Below, in pieces: positions 1 to 8,325 of a DNA stretch of 19,770 nucleotides (positions within the stretch are counted from its first letter, which is position 1; each line of letters opens with the position of its first letter). The DNA is from Atribacteria bacterium SCGC AAA255-N14 (GTDB lineage Bacteria; Atribacterota; JS1; SB-45; 34-128), in assembly GCA_000405345.1 (NCBI GenBank), contig ASPC01000033.1:1-19770 (forward strand). Direction: 5' to 3'. The notes under the pieces are model-generated. The model worked only from the letters and a program-made list of their open reading frames with translations, was not told where the DNA came from and did not search any database. The translations under genes and the position numbers were made by a program.

Positions 1-888
1 AACTGGAAGAGCCAAAATGCATTTCAAACAAATGGTACTTTACTTACAGATAAATGGTGTAAATTTTTTAGGGAAAATGATTTCCTTGTAGGTATTAGTA
101 TCGATGGTCCGTCCGTTCTTCATGATGTTTATCGTAAAGATAAGCAAGGGAGGCCAACTCACACAAATGTCCTCAAAGGTTTACATCTTCTTCAGAAATA
201 TTATGTTGAATATAATGTACTCTGTACTGTAAATAATATAAATGTCCGGTATCCTTTAGAAGTTTATCATTTTTTCAAAAATCAACAAGTGAAAAATATT
301 CAATTTATACCGATAGTAGAGTCCTTAGGTGAAGGAAAAGTGAGTTCCCGAACCGTAAGCAGCAAAGATTATGGGCGATTTCTTATAACTATTTTTGATG
401 AATGGGTACATTATGACTTTGGCGATATTTTTATTCAAACTTTTGAAGAATGTGTTGCTGCCTGGTTAGGTATGAGAACAAATTTATGTGTTTTTTCTGA
501 AACCTGTGGCCGGGCACCAGTTATGGAACATAATGGAGATTTATATGCTTGTGATCATTTTGTTTTTCCGGAATATAAATTGGGCAATATACTTGAAACT
601 CCTTTAAATAAGCTAATTCAATCTTTGAAGCTGAAAGAGTTTGGCCGTTCTAAAAAGGATGATTTGGCAGAAGTTTGTAAGGTTTGCGATGTTCGGTTTA
701 TTTGTAATGGTGGTTGTCTTAAAAATAGAATTATAAATATGGGAGAAGGAAAGAAATTAAATTTTTTATGTGAAGGGTATAAACAATTTTTTAGGTGTAT
801 TGATCCTTATATGAACGAAATTGCTAAGGGGATTAAACAAGAGAAATCACCGAAGATGATTAAAAAAAATTTATATTTATTAAAATAA
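1..888 (+). CDS. Anaerobic sulfatase-maturase-type radical SAM/SPASM protein, C-terminal part
   Basis: The frame is open from the first base to the TAA at 886-888, giving about 295 residues. The true start and the CxxxCxxC radical-SAM motif lie upstream of the window. What remains is typical of anSME: an ISIDGP strand followed by HDxYR near the start, then TVNN, and a SPASM-type C-terminus with many Cys (nt 487-800), including ETCGR, YACDHF, CKVCDVRFICNGGC and LCEGY. These would bind two auxiliary [4Fe-4S] clusters. Family knowledge: such enzymes oxidise an active-site Cys or Ser of sulfatases to formylglycine in the cytoplasm. No sulfatase gene is in the window, so the substrate is inferred; a SPASM peptide maturase is the main alternative. 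A GTG at 289 lies inside the conserved part and is not the start. Confidence 0.82.
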   Translation, partial: NWKSQNAFQTNGTLLTDKWCKFFRENDFLVGISIDGPSVLHDVYRKDKQGRPTHTNVLKGLHLLQKYYVEYNVLCTVNNINVRYPLEVYHFFKNQQVKNIQFIPIVESLGEGKVSSRTVSSKDYGRFLITIFDEWVHYDFGDIFIQTFEECVAAWLGMRTNLCVFSETCGRAPVMEHNGDLYACDHFVFPEYKLGNILETPLNKLIQSLKLKEFGRSKKDDLAEVCKVCDVRFICNGGCLKNRIINMGEGKKLNFLCEGYKQFFRCIDPYMNEIAKGIKQEKSPKMIKKNLYLLK

Positions 889-976
889 ATTAGGAATTAA
901 ATGCTCTCTTTTTACTTAATTAAAATGTAGTACTTGTTTTCTATTATTATAATGTTATTAGCTGGAGGAAGAGAAA

Positions 977-2145
977 ATGGAATATACAAGCTATAAAAGA
1001 GTAAAAGCAGCTTTCGAACATCAAGAACCTGATCGTGTTCCCTTTGATTTGGGAAGTTCTGGTGTAACTGGAATAAATATCAAATGTTTAAATAATTTAA
1101 GAAATTATCTAGGACTTGAAAAAAAAGAATTAAAGTTGTTTGATGTAGTTTCACAAACAGCTATAGTTGATGATGATCTGGTTGAAAAGTTAAAAATTGA
1201 CGTGAAAAGTGTTCCTCCAAAATCTCCAATCAAAAAAAATATATTAGAAAAGAAAGTGTGGAGTGAGGCTGAACATTACAAATTAATTGATGAATTTGGT
1301 ATAGGTTGGAAAATGCCAATAGAGGGTGGACATTTTTTTGATTTATACAAAAATCCTTTAAAGGATGCTGAGACTGTGGAGGATATTGAAAATTACCCCT
1401 GGCCAGACGCTTTAGATCCTGGAAGATATGCTGGTCTCAAGAAACGTGTTGATTGTATAGTTTACAAGGAAAAAAAAGCATATATGCTTGCGAGACATTT
1501 TGCTGGAATGTGGGAAACAGCGATGTGGATGACCGGTTATGAAAAATTTTTTATGGATATGTATTTTAACAAAAAACTTATTCATGCGATAATGAATAAA
1601 ATGACTGAGTTGAAGATGTTATACTGGGAAAAGGCATTAGAAACTGTAGGAGAAAATGTACTGGTTGTATCCACAGCAGATGATTTAGGTAGCCAAAACA
1701 GTTTACTTGTTTCACCTGAGTCATATAAAGAATTAATATGGCCATATCATAAAAAATTATTTCAGTTTATAAAGAAAAAAGCAAAATCAAAGGTATATAT
1801 ATTTTACCATTGTGATGGTGCAATAAAAGAAGCAATACCTTTATTATTAGAAGCTGGAATAGATATACTTAATCCAGTTCAGGTTTAATGTAAAGGAATG
1901 GATACCAAGATATTAAAAAAAGAATTTGGAAAAGATTTAATTTTCTGGGAGCCCTTGCTGATTCGCAAAGTATACTACCTTTTTGTACTCCTGAAGAAGT
2001 TAGAGAGGAGACTAAAAGAAGAATAGATGATTTAGCACCGGGAGGAGGTTGGATTGCTGCTCCTATACACAATATTCAATCTGAAGTACCTCCAGAAAAT
2101 ATTATGGTAATGTGGAAAACTTTACAGGAGCATGGTGTTTATTAA
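977..2145 (+). pseudogene. URO-D-family (MtaA/CmuA-like methyltransferase) gene, broken by a stop and a frameshift
   Basis: ATG 977 follows GGAGG (964-968). The first 303 codons read as the uroporphyrinogen decarboxylase superfamily clade of cobalamin-dependent methyltransferases: EHQEPDRVPFDLG near the N-terminus, NYPWPDA, YHCDGAIKEAIP, and GIDILNPVQV where the active-site barrel closes. An in-frame TAA (1886-1888) then falls where relatives usually have Ser, and homology resumes directly (KGMDTKILKKEFGKDL). At about 1947-1949 one G is missing from a G run; the remainder (WGALADSQ-like start, then RRIDDLAPGGGW, VPPENIMVMW) continues in the +1 frame to TAA 2143-2145. Restoring both lesions gives about 389 residues, a normal family length. 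TAA excludes simple selenocysteine or pyrrolysine readthrough. Intact members probably move methyl groups between a corrinoid and a thiol, substrate unknown. Either gene decay or assembly error explains the lesions. Confidence 0.8.
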
Positions 2146-2225
2146 TAATTTGGCTTTAGAGATGTACATTTTATTTATGTATTAGTTTAAATTAATATTA
2201 TAAATTAATAGGAGTGAATAATGAT

Positions 2226-2549
2226 ATGAAGCGCTATGGTATGGTAATTAAAGTTAAGCCGGAAGGGTTTGAAGAGTATAAAAGACTACATGCAAATCCT
2301 CAACCTGAAGTTAATAGAATTTTAAAGGAATGTGGATTCAGTAATTTCTCAATCTTTGAGAAAGATTATTATCTCTTTGGTTATTTTGAGTTTGAAGGGG
2401 AAGATGTTAATAAAGCCCTGAAAGAGATGGAAAAATATCCGATTTATAAGAAATGGCTTAAACTTTGTGATCCTCTTCAGGAACCTCTTGCTACTCGAAA
2501 AGAAGGGGAATGGTGGGCATTTATGGAAAAAGTATTTCATTTAGATTGA
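2226..2549 (+). CDS. rhaM: L-rhamnose mutarotase family protein
   Basis: This 107-residue protein matches the small alpha/beta-barrel rhamnose mutarotase family (RhaM/RhaU, formerly DUF718). Visible hallmarks are RYGMVIKVKPE at the N-terminus, EYKRLHA (His in the sugar pocket), EV..IL..CGFSNFSIF, LFGYFEFEG and the C-terminal EWWAFMEKVFHLD with the paired Trp. Length is usual for the family (about 104 residues). I choose ATG 2226 because GGAG at 2211-2214 is correctly spaced from it; the in-frame GTG at 2214 overlaps that SD. Family role: interconversion of the alpha and beta anomers of L-rhamnose in the cytoplasm. No other rhamnose gene (isomerase, kinase, aldolase) is in the window, so another deoxysugar is possible. 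Confidence 0.85.
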   Translation: MKRYGMVIKVKPEGFEEYKRLHANPQPEVNRILKECGFSNFSIFEKDYYLFGYFEFEGEDVNKALKEMEKYPIYKKWLKLCDPLQEPLATRKEGEWWAFMEKVFHLD

Positions 2550-2780
2550 TTAAGTTTTTTGTAAAAAACTCATCTCGGGTGCTGTTCTGTTGAATTATTA
2601 TCGAATGGTACATTGAAATCATGCATAAATCTCAAAACTTTATCTGGATGTTTTCCTAAAAGTAAATAAGGCAAAGATTTTTACAAAAAGTTCTATTACT
2701 TATTCAAGATTGGGTTTGCTTAATGTGTTGGAGAAATTGCGAATTAAATTTGAAAGTATAAAAGAAGGGATGTTTTATTA

Positions 2781-4646
2781 ATGGTTAATGGTTATACAGG
2801 AAAGCTATTAAGAATTTCTCTTAATGAAAAGAAAAGCAAAGAAGAAGATTTAAATTTTAATGATTTAAAAAAGTATATAGGTGGAGTAGGATATGGGGCT
2901 AAACTTCTGTATGATGAACTTAAAGAAGGAACTGATCCCCTAGGCCCTAACAATAAAATAGTATTTACAACTAGTCCTTTAACAATGAATACTGTACCGG
3001 GCGGAGGAAGTATAGAGCTATGTTTTAAATCAACCCTAACCAATGGTTGGGGAGAATCCAGGTGTGGAGGAGATTTTGGACCAGAAGTAAGGAAAGCTGG
3101 TTATGATTTTATAATTATTGAAGGAAGAGCGGATCAACCGGTGTACTTGGTTATTAATGATGGGAAGGTGAGCATTAAACCCGCTGATCATCTGAAAGGC
3201 AAAACAGTAACTGAAAAAATAGAGAAAATAAAGAACGACCTGAGCGATTCAGATTTTAAAGTTATGTGTATAGGCCCAGGCGGAGAAAATTTGGTAAAGT
3301 ATGCTACCGTGATGTTTGGAGCTCGTGCTTCAGGTCGATGTGGTGCTGGGGCAGTGATGGGCTCTAAAAATCTACTGGCGATAGCGGTTAAAGGTACAAA
3401 TAAAATAACTCCCGCTCAGCTTGGAGAATTTAAGAAAGCTATTCGGATGGTAATGAAAGTGATAAAAGAAAATCTTAATACCACCGCTTTTAAAGAACGA
3501 GGAACTATAAGAGATATGCCGGGGATTGATGTTGAAGGGGATTTTCCTACCAAAAACTGGCAGTCTAATTCATGGGGAAAAGGAGAGGAGATATATAATT
3601 ATTTTTCCCATAACAACTTAATTAAAAACAATATGTGCTATCGGGGTTGCCCTATAGCATGCGGAAGAATTGTAGAAGTTAAAAATGGACAATATAAAAC
3701 CCCTGTACACGAAGGGGCAGAATATGAATCAATTGCAGCATTTACTGCTTTTGTATTAAATAAAAATGTTGATGCAGCGGTTAATTGCACTTATTTATGT
3801 AATGAATATGGGATTGATACCATTTCAGCTGGTGCATCGATAGCTTTTGCTATGGAATGTTATGAAAAAGGTATACTTAATCAGAATGATGTTGATGGTT
3901 TAGATTTAACCTGGGGTAATGCAAATATTTTACCGATTTTGGTTAAAAAGATCGCCTTAAGAGATGGAATTGGATCACTTCTTGCTGATGGAGTCAAGCA
4001 AGCTGCCCAAAAACTGGGAAATGGTTCAGAAGAATTTGCCATTCATGGAAAAGGCTTGGAGGCCCCTGCTCATGATCCTAGATCGGGGAAGGCTTTAGCT
4101 ATTACCTATGGAACTGCAAACCGGGGAATGTGCCATATTCATCCACTGGAGGCCATGGCGTATGATTCGGGAAAAATGGATTTTGGCATGTTAAAGTATG
4201 GTCTTCCAGATCCGGAGACAGTGGATAGATGGGAAGAAAAAGGAAAAGGTAAGATAGTAAAATTATTACAAGATGGTTTAATAATACCGGATGTTTTAAA
4301 TATTTGTAAATTTATGATGTACGTAGGTTGTACATTGGAACATCTAGCAATGATATTATCTGCCCTTACTGGCTGGAATATATCTGATAGAGATTTGTTA
4401 AAAATTGGAGAAAGAGTATATAATTTACAGAGGTTATTTAATATGAGGGAAGGTTTCTCTCGAAAGGACGATTTATTGCCGGAAAGAATGAGAGGGTTAC
4501 CTAAATTTGGTGATTATAAAGATGAAAAAAAATGTGTAATTAAAGATTATGAAGGTATGCTTAATGAATATTATGAAGCAAGAGGATGGGATAAGCAAAC
4601 TGGTAAACCATTACCAGAAAAACTGCATGATCTTGATATTACCTAA
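2781..4646 (+). CDS. Tungsten-type aldehyde:ferredoxin oxidoreductase
   Basis: This full-length AOR-family protein has 621 residues. The N-terminal domain has the GxLLRISL start, IGGVGYGAKLLY, the pterin-contacting VPGGG (72-76) and RCGAGAVMGSKNLLAIAVKG (186-204). Later come Cys286, Cys290, Cys294 and Cys509 (NICKF), the expected [4Fe-4S] ligands, and HDPRSGKAL (431-439), which matches the second pterin motif. Family reaction: aldehyde + H2O + 2 oxidised ferredoxin to carboxylate, at a tungsto-bispterin site in the cytoplasm. The first Cys pair is spaced CX3C, not the CX2C familiar from archaeal AORs. ATG 2781 follows AGAAGGGA (2763-2770). The substrate cannot be read from the sequence. Neighbouring sugar and lyase genes suggest a product aldehyde such as lactaldehyde or glyceraldehyde, which is inference only. 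Confidence 0.9.
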   Translation: MVNGYTGKLLRISLNEKKSKEEDLNFNDLKKYIGGVGYGAKLLYDELKEGTDPLGPNNKIVFTTSPLTMNTVPGGGSIELCFKSTLTNGWGESRCGGDFGPEVRKAGYDFIIIEGRADQPVYLVINDGKVSIKPADHLKGKTVTEKIEKIKNDLSDSDFKVMCIGPGGENLVKYATVMFGARASGRCGAGAVMGSKNLLAIAVKGTNKITPAQLGEFKKAIRMVMKVIKENLNTTAFKERGTIRDMPGIDVEGDFPTKNWQSNSWGKGEEIYNYFSHNNLIKNNMCYRGCPIACGRIVEVKNGQYKTPVHEGAEYESIAAFTAFVLNKNVDAAVNCTYLCNEYGIDTISAGASIAFAMECYEKGILNQNDVDGLDLTWGNANILPILVKKIALRDGIGSLLADGVKQAAQKLGNGSEEFAIHGKGLEAPAHDPRSGKALAITYGTANRGMCHIHPLEAMAYDSGKMDFGMLKYGLPDPETVDRWEEKGKGKIVKLLQDGLIIPDVLNICKFMMYVGCTLEHLAMILSALTGWNISDRDLLKIGERVYNLQRLFNMREGFSRKDDLLPERMRGLPKFGDYKDEKKCVIKDYEGMLNEYYEARGWDKQTGKPLPEKLHDLDIT

Positions 4647-4731
4647 TCTAATAATCAATAATTATTTATTTTATAGAATAAATTTAAAAAAGGGTGAAAA
4701 TAAAAATTAAATTAAGCTCGGGGAGGTTTTT

Positions 4732-5637
4732 GTGAAGAAAGAAATAAAAGAATTAAAAGGGACTTTCGTCGTAATGGTTACGCCTTTTGACGAAAATCAA
4801 AATATTAATTTTAAGGCAATGGAAGAAAATATTGAATGGTATATTGAAAAAGGTGCACATGGATTAATTCCTTTAGGTAGTACGGGTGAAATGGCTAGTT
4901 TAACCGAAAAGGAGCGTTATGAGATAGCTGAATTTGTGATTAAGGTTGTAAATAATAGACTTCCAGTATGTATAGGTACTACTGCAGAAACAACAACTAA
5001 AACGATAGAATATACTCAGCATGCTGAAAAGATTGGGGCTGACGCTGTTCTTATTCTACCGCCATATTATTTTAATCCTTTACAGGAAGAAATTATTTAT
5101 CACTATGAGACAATATCAGATGCTGTTAATATTCCTATTATGATTTATAACAATCCAGGGGCATCCGGAGTGGATATCCAGTTAGAAACAGTTCTTAAAT
5201 TAGCAGAGAAAGAAAATATCAAATATATTAAAGAATCTACTGGGGATATCATTCGTTTAAGAGAAATCGAACGGCTTGGCCATGGAAATATTATTACTTT
5301 CTGTGGTAGTGAAGAGCTTGTATTCGAATCATTTTTCCTTGGAGCTCAAGGTTGGGTGTCGGTAATCAGTAATGCATTACCTGAACTGTCATCGGCAATC
5401 TACGAAGAATCTGTGATCAATAAAAATTATAAAAGAGCACAGGAAATTTATAATGTTATTTTGCCACTATGTATAGAACTAGAAGAATCAGGTAAGTTAG
5501 TGCAGATTGTAAAATATTGTATGGATAGAAGAGGAGCAAATGGAGGTAATTTTCGTTCTCCTCGTTTACCATTAAGCAAAGAACACTGTAAAAAAATTGA
5601 TCGATTATTAGGAAAGGCTATTGAATTTATGAAATAA
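4732..5637 (+). CDS. DHDPS/N-acetylneuraminate lyase-family aldolase or dehydratase
   Basis: A 301-residue class I TIM-barrel lyase with a GTG start behind GGGAGG (4721-4726). Visible are TPFDENQNIN, GSTGE (49-53), PPYYFNP (110-116), the proton-relay Tyr139 in MIYNNP, the Schiff-base Lys167 in YIKEST, and GWVSVISN (207-214). The Arg that follows the relay Tyr in true dihydrodipicolinate synthases (YNVPSR in E. coli) is Ala144 here, so this is probably not DapA. Family alternatives are 2-keto-3-deoxy sugar-acid aldolases, neuraminate lyase, 5-dehydro-4-deoxyglucarate dehydratase and 1-pyrroline-4-hydroxy-2-carboxylate deaminase. All act on 2-oxo acids and most release pyruvate. The stop lies 14 nt before the serine dehydratase reading frame, so the two are likely co-translated. 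Confidence 0.85.
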   Translation: MKKEIKELKGTFVVMVTPFDENQNINFKAMEENIEWYIEKGAHGLIPLGSTGEMASLTEKERYEIAEFVIKVVNNRLPVCIGTTAETTTKTIEYTQHAEKIGADAVLILPPYYFNPLQEEIIYHYETISDAVNIPIMIYNNPGASGVDIQLETVLKLAEKENIKYIKESTGDIIRLREIERLGHGNIITFCGSEELVFESFFLGAQGWVSVISNALPELSSAIYEESVINKNYKRAQEIYNVILPLCIELEESGKLVQIVKYCMDRRGANGGNFRSPRLPLSKEHCKKIDRLLGKAIEFMK

Positions 5638-5638
5638 A

Positions 5639-5648
5639 AGAAGGTGAT
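5639..5648 (+). promoter_or_regulatory. Strong Shine-Dalgarno that points to a non-ATG start
   Basis: AGAAGGTGAT is an extended match to the anti-SD end of 16S rRNA. Seven bases separate its second G (5644) from the codon at 5652, ideal spacing, and the codon there is ATC. The internal ATG at 5700 has no SD at comparable distance. Confidence 0.7.
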
Positions 5649-5651
5649 TTT

Positions 5652-7235
5652 ATCAAAAAGCAACCAGCTAGTATTTTTAATGATGCTATAGGGCCGATTA
5701 TGAGGGGACCTTCTAGTTCTCATGTGGCTGCTTCGGTCAGGATTGGTAATCTTGCACGTCAGTTATTAGGTGGGAGATTAAAGAATGTTGTGATTGAGTT
5801 TGAAAGACAGGGGGCCATTGCCCCTACCTATCATTCTCAGGGAACCGATATTGGTCTTGCGGCAGGATTGTTAGGGTTAACACCGGATGATCAGACTATG
5901 CCTATTTCTTTGCAAAAGGCCAAAGAAGAAAATATAGAGATAAAATTTAAAATTACCGATTTTATTGCTGATCATCCCAATACTATAAAAATAATGTTAG
6001 CCGATCAAGAAGACAAGAAGATTCATTTAAGAGCTATTTCGGTTGGTGGCGGTTTGATTGAAATAAAAAAAATTGAGGAATTTTCCTTGTCAATTTACGG
6101 GGATTTTTATGAAACATTATTATTTTATTCCGGTATAAAAAGTAAAGAAGCCAAAAAAATAGTAGAGAAGATTAAAAAGGAAATTAAAGAAATTGCCTAT
6201 ATTGATTTATCGGAAAATAGTAAGCAGGAGCAAGGCATTATTAATTTAAAATCTGGTTCAAAATTATCTTCGTCTAAAATCTTCTGGTTGCAAAAATTAA
6301 AAGATATTTTATATATAAGACAGCTGGATCCTGTTATGCCGATTGTATCGGTAAAAGATTGTTGTATTCCGTATAATACCGCTTCCAAAATGTTGAGCTA
6401 TTGGGAAAAAAATGGTGGAGAATTATGGGAATTAGCTGCCTTATATGAAAGTAGTCGAGGAAAAATATCCAAAGCTGAAATATTTTCTAAAATGGATGAA
6501 ATGATTAATATCTTAAAATCATCCATTGAAGTCGGTTTAAAAGGAACCTCTTACAAAGATCGAATCTTAGGCCCCCAGGCTAGGCTGGTTGAAAAAGCGA
6601 ATCGAGAAAATAAGTTGATTCCCGGAGGCGTATTGAATCATATTATTGCTTTTACTATGGCAATGATGGAGGTAAAAAGCTCTATGGGGCTAATCGTGGC
6701 TGCCCCTACTGCTGGTTCCTGCGGTGCTGTCCCCGGAGCAATATTAGGTACAGCTCAGTATATGAATTTAGATGATGATAAGATAATCAAAGCGATGCTT
6801 GCTGCGGGCATTATTGGTGTTTTTATTTCAGAACAAGCTACTTTTTCTGCAGAAGTTTGTGGTTGTCAAGCAGAGTGCGGTTCTGCTTCAGCAATGGCCG
6901 CAGCTGGTTTAATCCAACTAATTGGAGGAAATGTTAAACAAGGTATTGATGCAGCTTCAATAGCCTTGCAAAATATGTTAGGATTAATATGTGATCCAGT
7001 GGCCAATCGGGTCGAAGTACCTTGTCTAGGGAGAAATGTAATGGCTGCTACTAATGCTTTGGCTGCGGTTAATATGATTATTTCAGGTGTTGATGTGGTG
7101 ATACCACTTGATGAGACTATAAAAGCTATGTATGATGTAGGTGTTAGTCTACCGGCAGAGTTACGCTGTACTGGTAGAGGGGGGCTTTCAACAACCGAAA
7201 CAGCGCTTAAAATTATGGGAAAAATGAAAAGCTGA
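5652..7235 (+). CDS. Single-chain iron-sulfur L-serine dehydratase (beta, ACT-like and alpha domains)
   Basis: Predicted reaction: L-serine to pyruvate and ammonia. The beta domain opens with SIFNDAIGPIMRGPSSSH; the alpha domain holds AGSCGAVPG, CGCQAECGSASAMAAAG, CDPVANRVEVPCLGRN and a C-terminal RGGLSTTE, with several Cys able to bind the catalytic [4Fe-4S] cluster. The first canonical start, ATG 5700, would cut the conserved N-terminus just before GPSSSH. An excellent SD, AGAAGGTGAT (5639-5648), places the start at ATC 5652, giving 527 residues; no in-frame ATG, GTG or TTG exists between the previous stop and 5700. About 80 residues between the domains (nt ~6078-6329) look like a degenerate ACT domain, normally found on the separate beta subunit of two-chain enzymes. 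The gene lies 14 nt behind the DHDPS-family gene. Function is confident; the start is not. Confidence 0.87.
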   Translation: MKKQPASIFNDAIGPIMRGPSSSHVAASVRIGNLARQLLGGRLKNVVIEFERQGAIAPTYHSQGTDIGLAAGLLGLTPDDQTMPISLQKAKEENIEIKFKITDFIADHPNTIKIMLADQEDKKIHLRAISVGGGLIEIKKIEEFSLSIYGDFYETLLFYSGIKSKEAKKIVEKIKKEIKEIAYIDLSENSKQEQGIINLKSGSKLSSSKIFWLQKLKDILYIRQLDPVMPIVSVKDCCIPYNTASKMLSYWEKNGGELWELAALYESSRGKISKAEIFSKMDEMINILKSSIEVGLKGTSYKDRILGPQARLVEKANRENKLIPGGVLNHIIAFTMAMMEVKSSMGLIVAAPTAGSCGAVPGAILGTAQYMNLDDDKIIKAMLAAGIIGVFISEQATFSAEVCGCQAECGSASAMAAAGLIQLIGGNVKQGIDAASIALQNMLGLICDPVANRVEVPCLGRNVMAATNALAAVNMIISGVDVVIPLDETIKAMYDVGVSLPAELRCTGRGGLSTTETALKIMGKMKS

Positions 7236-7284
7236 TAATGTGTCAATAATGATATTAAGTTTAAACAGATGACATATTTTTTAA

Positions 7285-7313
7285 TTGACCTATTACCCAT
7301 TATGGAGTAGATA
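7285..7313 (+). promoter_or_regulatory. Possible promoter of the hypE-hypD pair
   Basis: TTGACC (7285-7290) is followed after 17 nt by TAGATA (7308-7313), a weak -10. It lies in the 182-nt gap after the serine dehydratase. Downstream, GTCAG (7340-7344) and CTGAC (7358-7362) form a short dyad. Weak support from sequence alone. Confidence 0.3.
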
Positions 7314-7417
7314 TGTATCTCTAAAACTTTATAGATTTTGTCAGGGGGAATAGTTGTCTGACGCAGTTTTAAAAATAAAAAAAGAAAGATAGAATGATTA
7401 ATTAAGATTTAATAATT

Positions 7418-8320
7418 ATGACTATAGGAATAATTTTTAATATTCAAAGGTATTCTATTCATGATGGACCTGGAATTCGAACCACAGTCTTTCTAAAAGG
7501 ATGTCCGCTTAATTGCTGGTGGTGTCAAAATCCCGAAAGTCAGTTAAGCGGGCAGGAAATGTTATTTTGGGGAGTTAGATGTATAGGCTGCGGAGCATGT
7601 TCTACGATTTGTCCTTCTAATGCTATTCAGATAAAAAATGGCATTCCGGTTACTGAAAAAGAGAAATGCATTCTTTGCGGAAAGTGCACAGAAAAATGCC
7701 CGGCTCTAGCTCGGGAAATGATAGGGAAAAAACTAACCACCGAAGAGGTTACAAAAGAGATAGAGAAAGATTTGGTGTTTTATGAAGAATCTGGCGGGGG
7801 AGTGACCTTCTCCGGTGGGGAACCTTTAGGACAATCTGAATTTTTAGAGGGTCTCCTCAATGGCTGCAGAGAAAAGAAGATTCACACCGCAGTCGATATC
7901 TCCGGATATATTTCCTGGAGAATTTTAAAGAAAATAATCCCCAAAGTAGATTTATTTTTATATGACCTTAAGATAATGGATAGTGAAAGGCATAAAAAAT
8001 ATACCGGGGTATTCAATGAGATCATTTTAGAAAATTTAAAGAAACTCTCCTCGGTACACAATAATATATTTATTCGTTTTCCGATTATTCCGGGCATAAA
8101 TGATGATTCTCAAAATATCAAGGAAACGGGAGAATTTTTATCTTCCTTAAAGATTGCTCAGGTGAATATTCTCCCTTATCACTATATAGGCATAGATAAA
8201 TACAGAAGATTGGGAAGGAATTATAAGTTAGTAACTACACAACCTCCTTCGGAAGAAAAATTATCCGAGGTATCTGCGATTTTAAGTAAGTTTAATCTGA
8301 ACGTAAAGTTAAGAGGTTAA
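7418..8320 (+). CDS. hypE: Glycyl radical enzyme activase, probably HypE
   Basis: A 300-residue member of the PFL-activating-enzyme family. RYSIHDGPGIRTTVFLKGC leads into the radical-SAM motif Cys29-x3-Cys33-x2-Cys36 (NCWWCQNP). A ferredoxin-like insert follows with two CxxCxxCxxxCP sets, Cys55/58/61/65 and Cys84/87/90/94, the arrangement usual in activases of GRE eliminases. SAM-binding SGGGVTFSGGEP lies at 125-136 and DLKIMD downstream. Role: reductive cleavage of S-adenosylmethionine to abstract hydrogen from the conserved Gly of the partner, here the enzyme encoded 5 nt downstream. The start codon has no obvious SD, so translation may be weak or use a short leader. The name follows from the partner's assignment as HypD. 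Confidence 0.88.
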   Translation: MTIGIIFNIQRYSIHDGPGIRTTVFLKGCPLNCWWCQNPESQLSGQEMLFWGVRCIGCGACSTICPSNAIQIKNGIPVTEKEKCILCGKCTEKCPALAREMIGKKLTTEEVTKEIEKDLVFYEESGGGVTFSGGEPLGQSEFLEGLLNGCREKKIHTAVDISGYISWRILKKIIPKVDLFLYDLKIMDSERHKKYTGVFNEIILENLKKLSSVHNNIFIRFPIIPGINDDSQNIKETGEFLSSLKIAQVNILPYHYIGIDKYRRLGRNYKLVTTQPPSEEKLSEVSAILSKFNLNVKLRG

Positions 8321-8325
8321 TTTAT

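Noticed and set aside
1886..1888. Recoded stop (selenocysteine or pyrrolysine) in the URO-D gene
   Set aside because: The codon is TAA, not TGA or TAG, and a frameshift follows 60 nt later, so readthrough alone would not restore the protein.
2553..2570. AGTTTTTT/AAAAAACT hairpin just after the mutarotase gene as a terminator
   Set aside because: The stem is almost all A-T with a loop of two to four bases and no separate U tract.
7340..7362. GTCAG/CTGAC dyad before hypE as an operator or riboswitch
   Set aside because: Five base pairs around a 13-nt loop are too weak to support a call.
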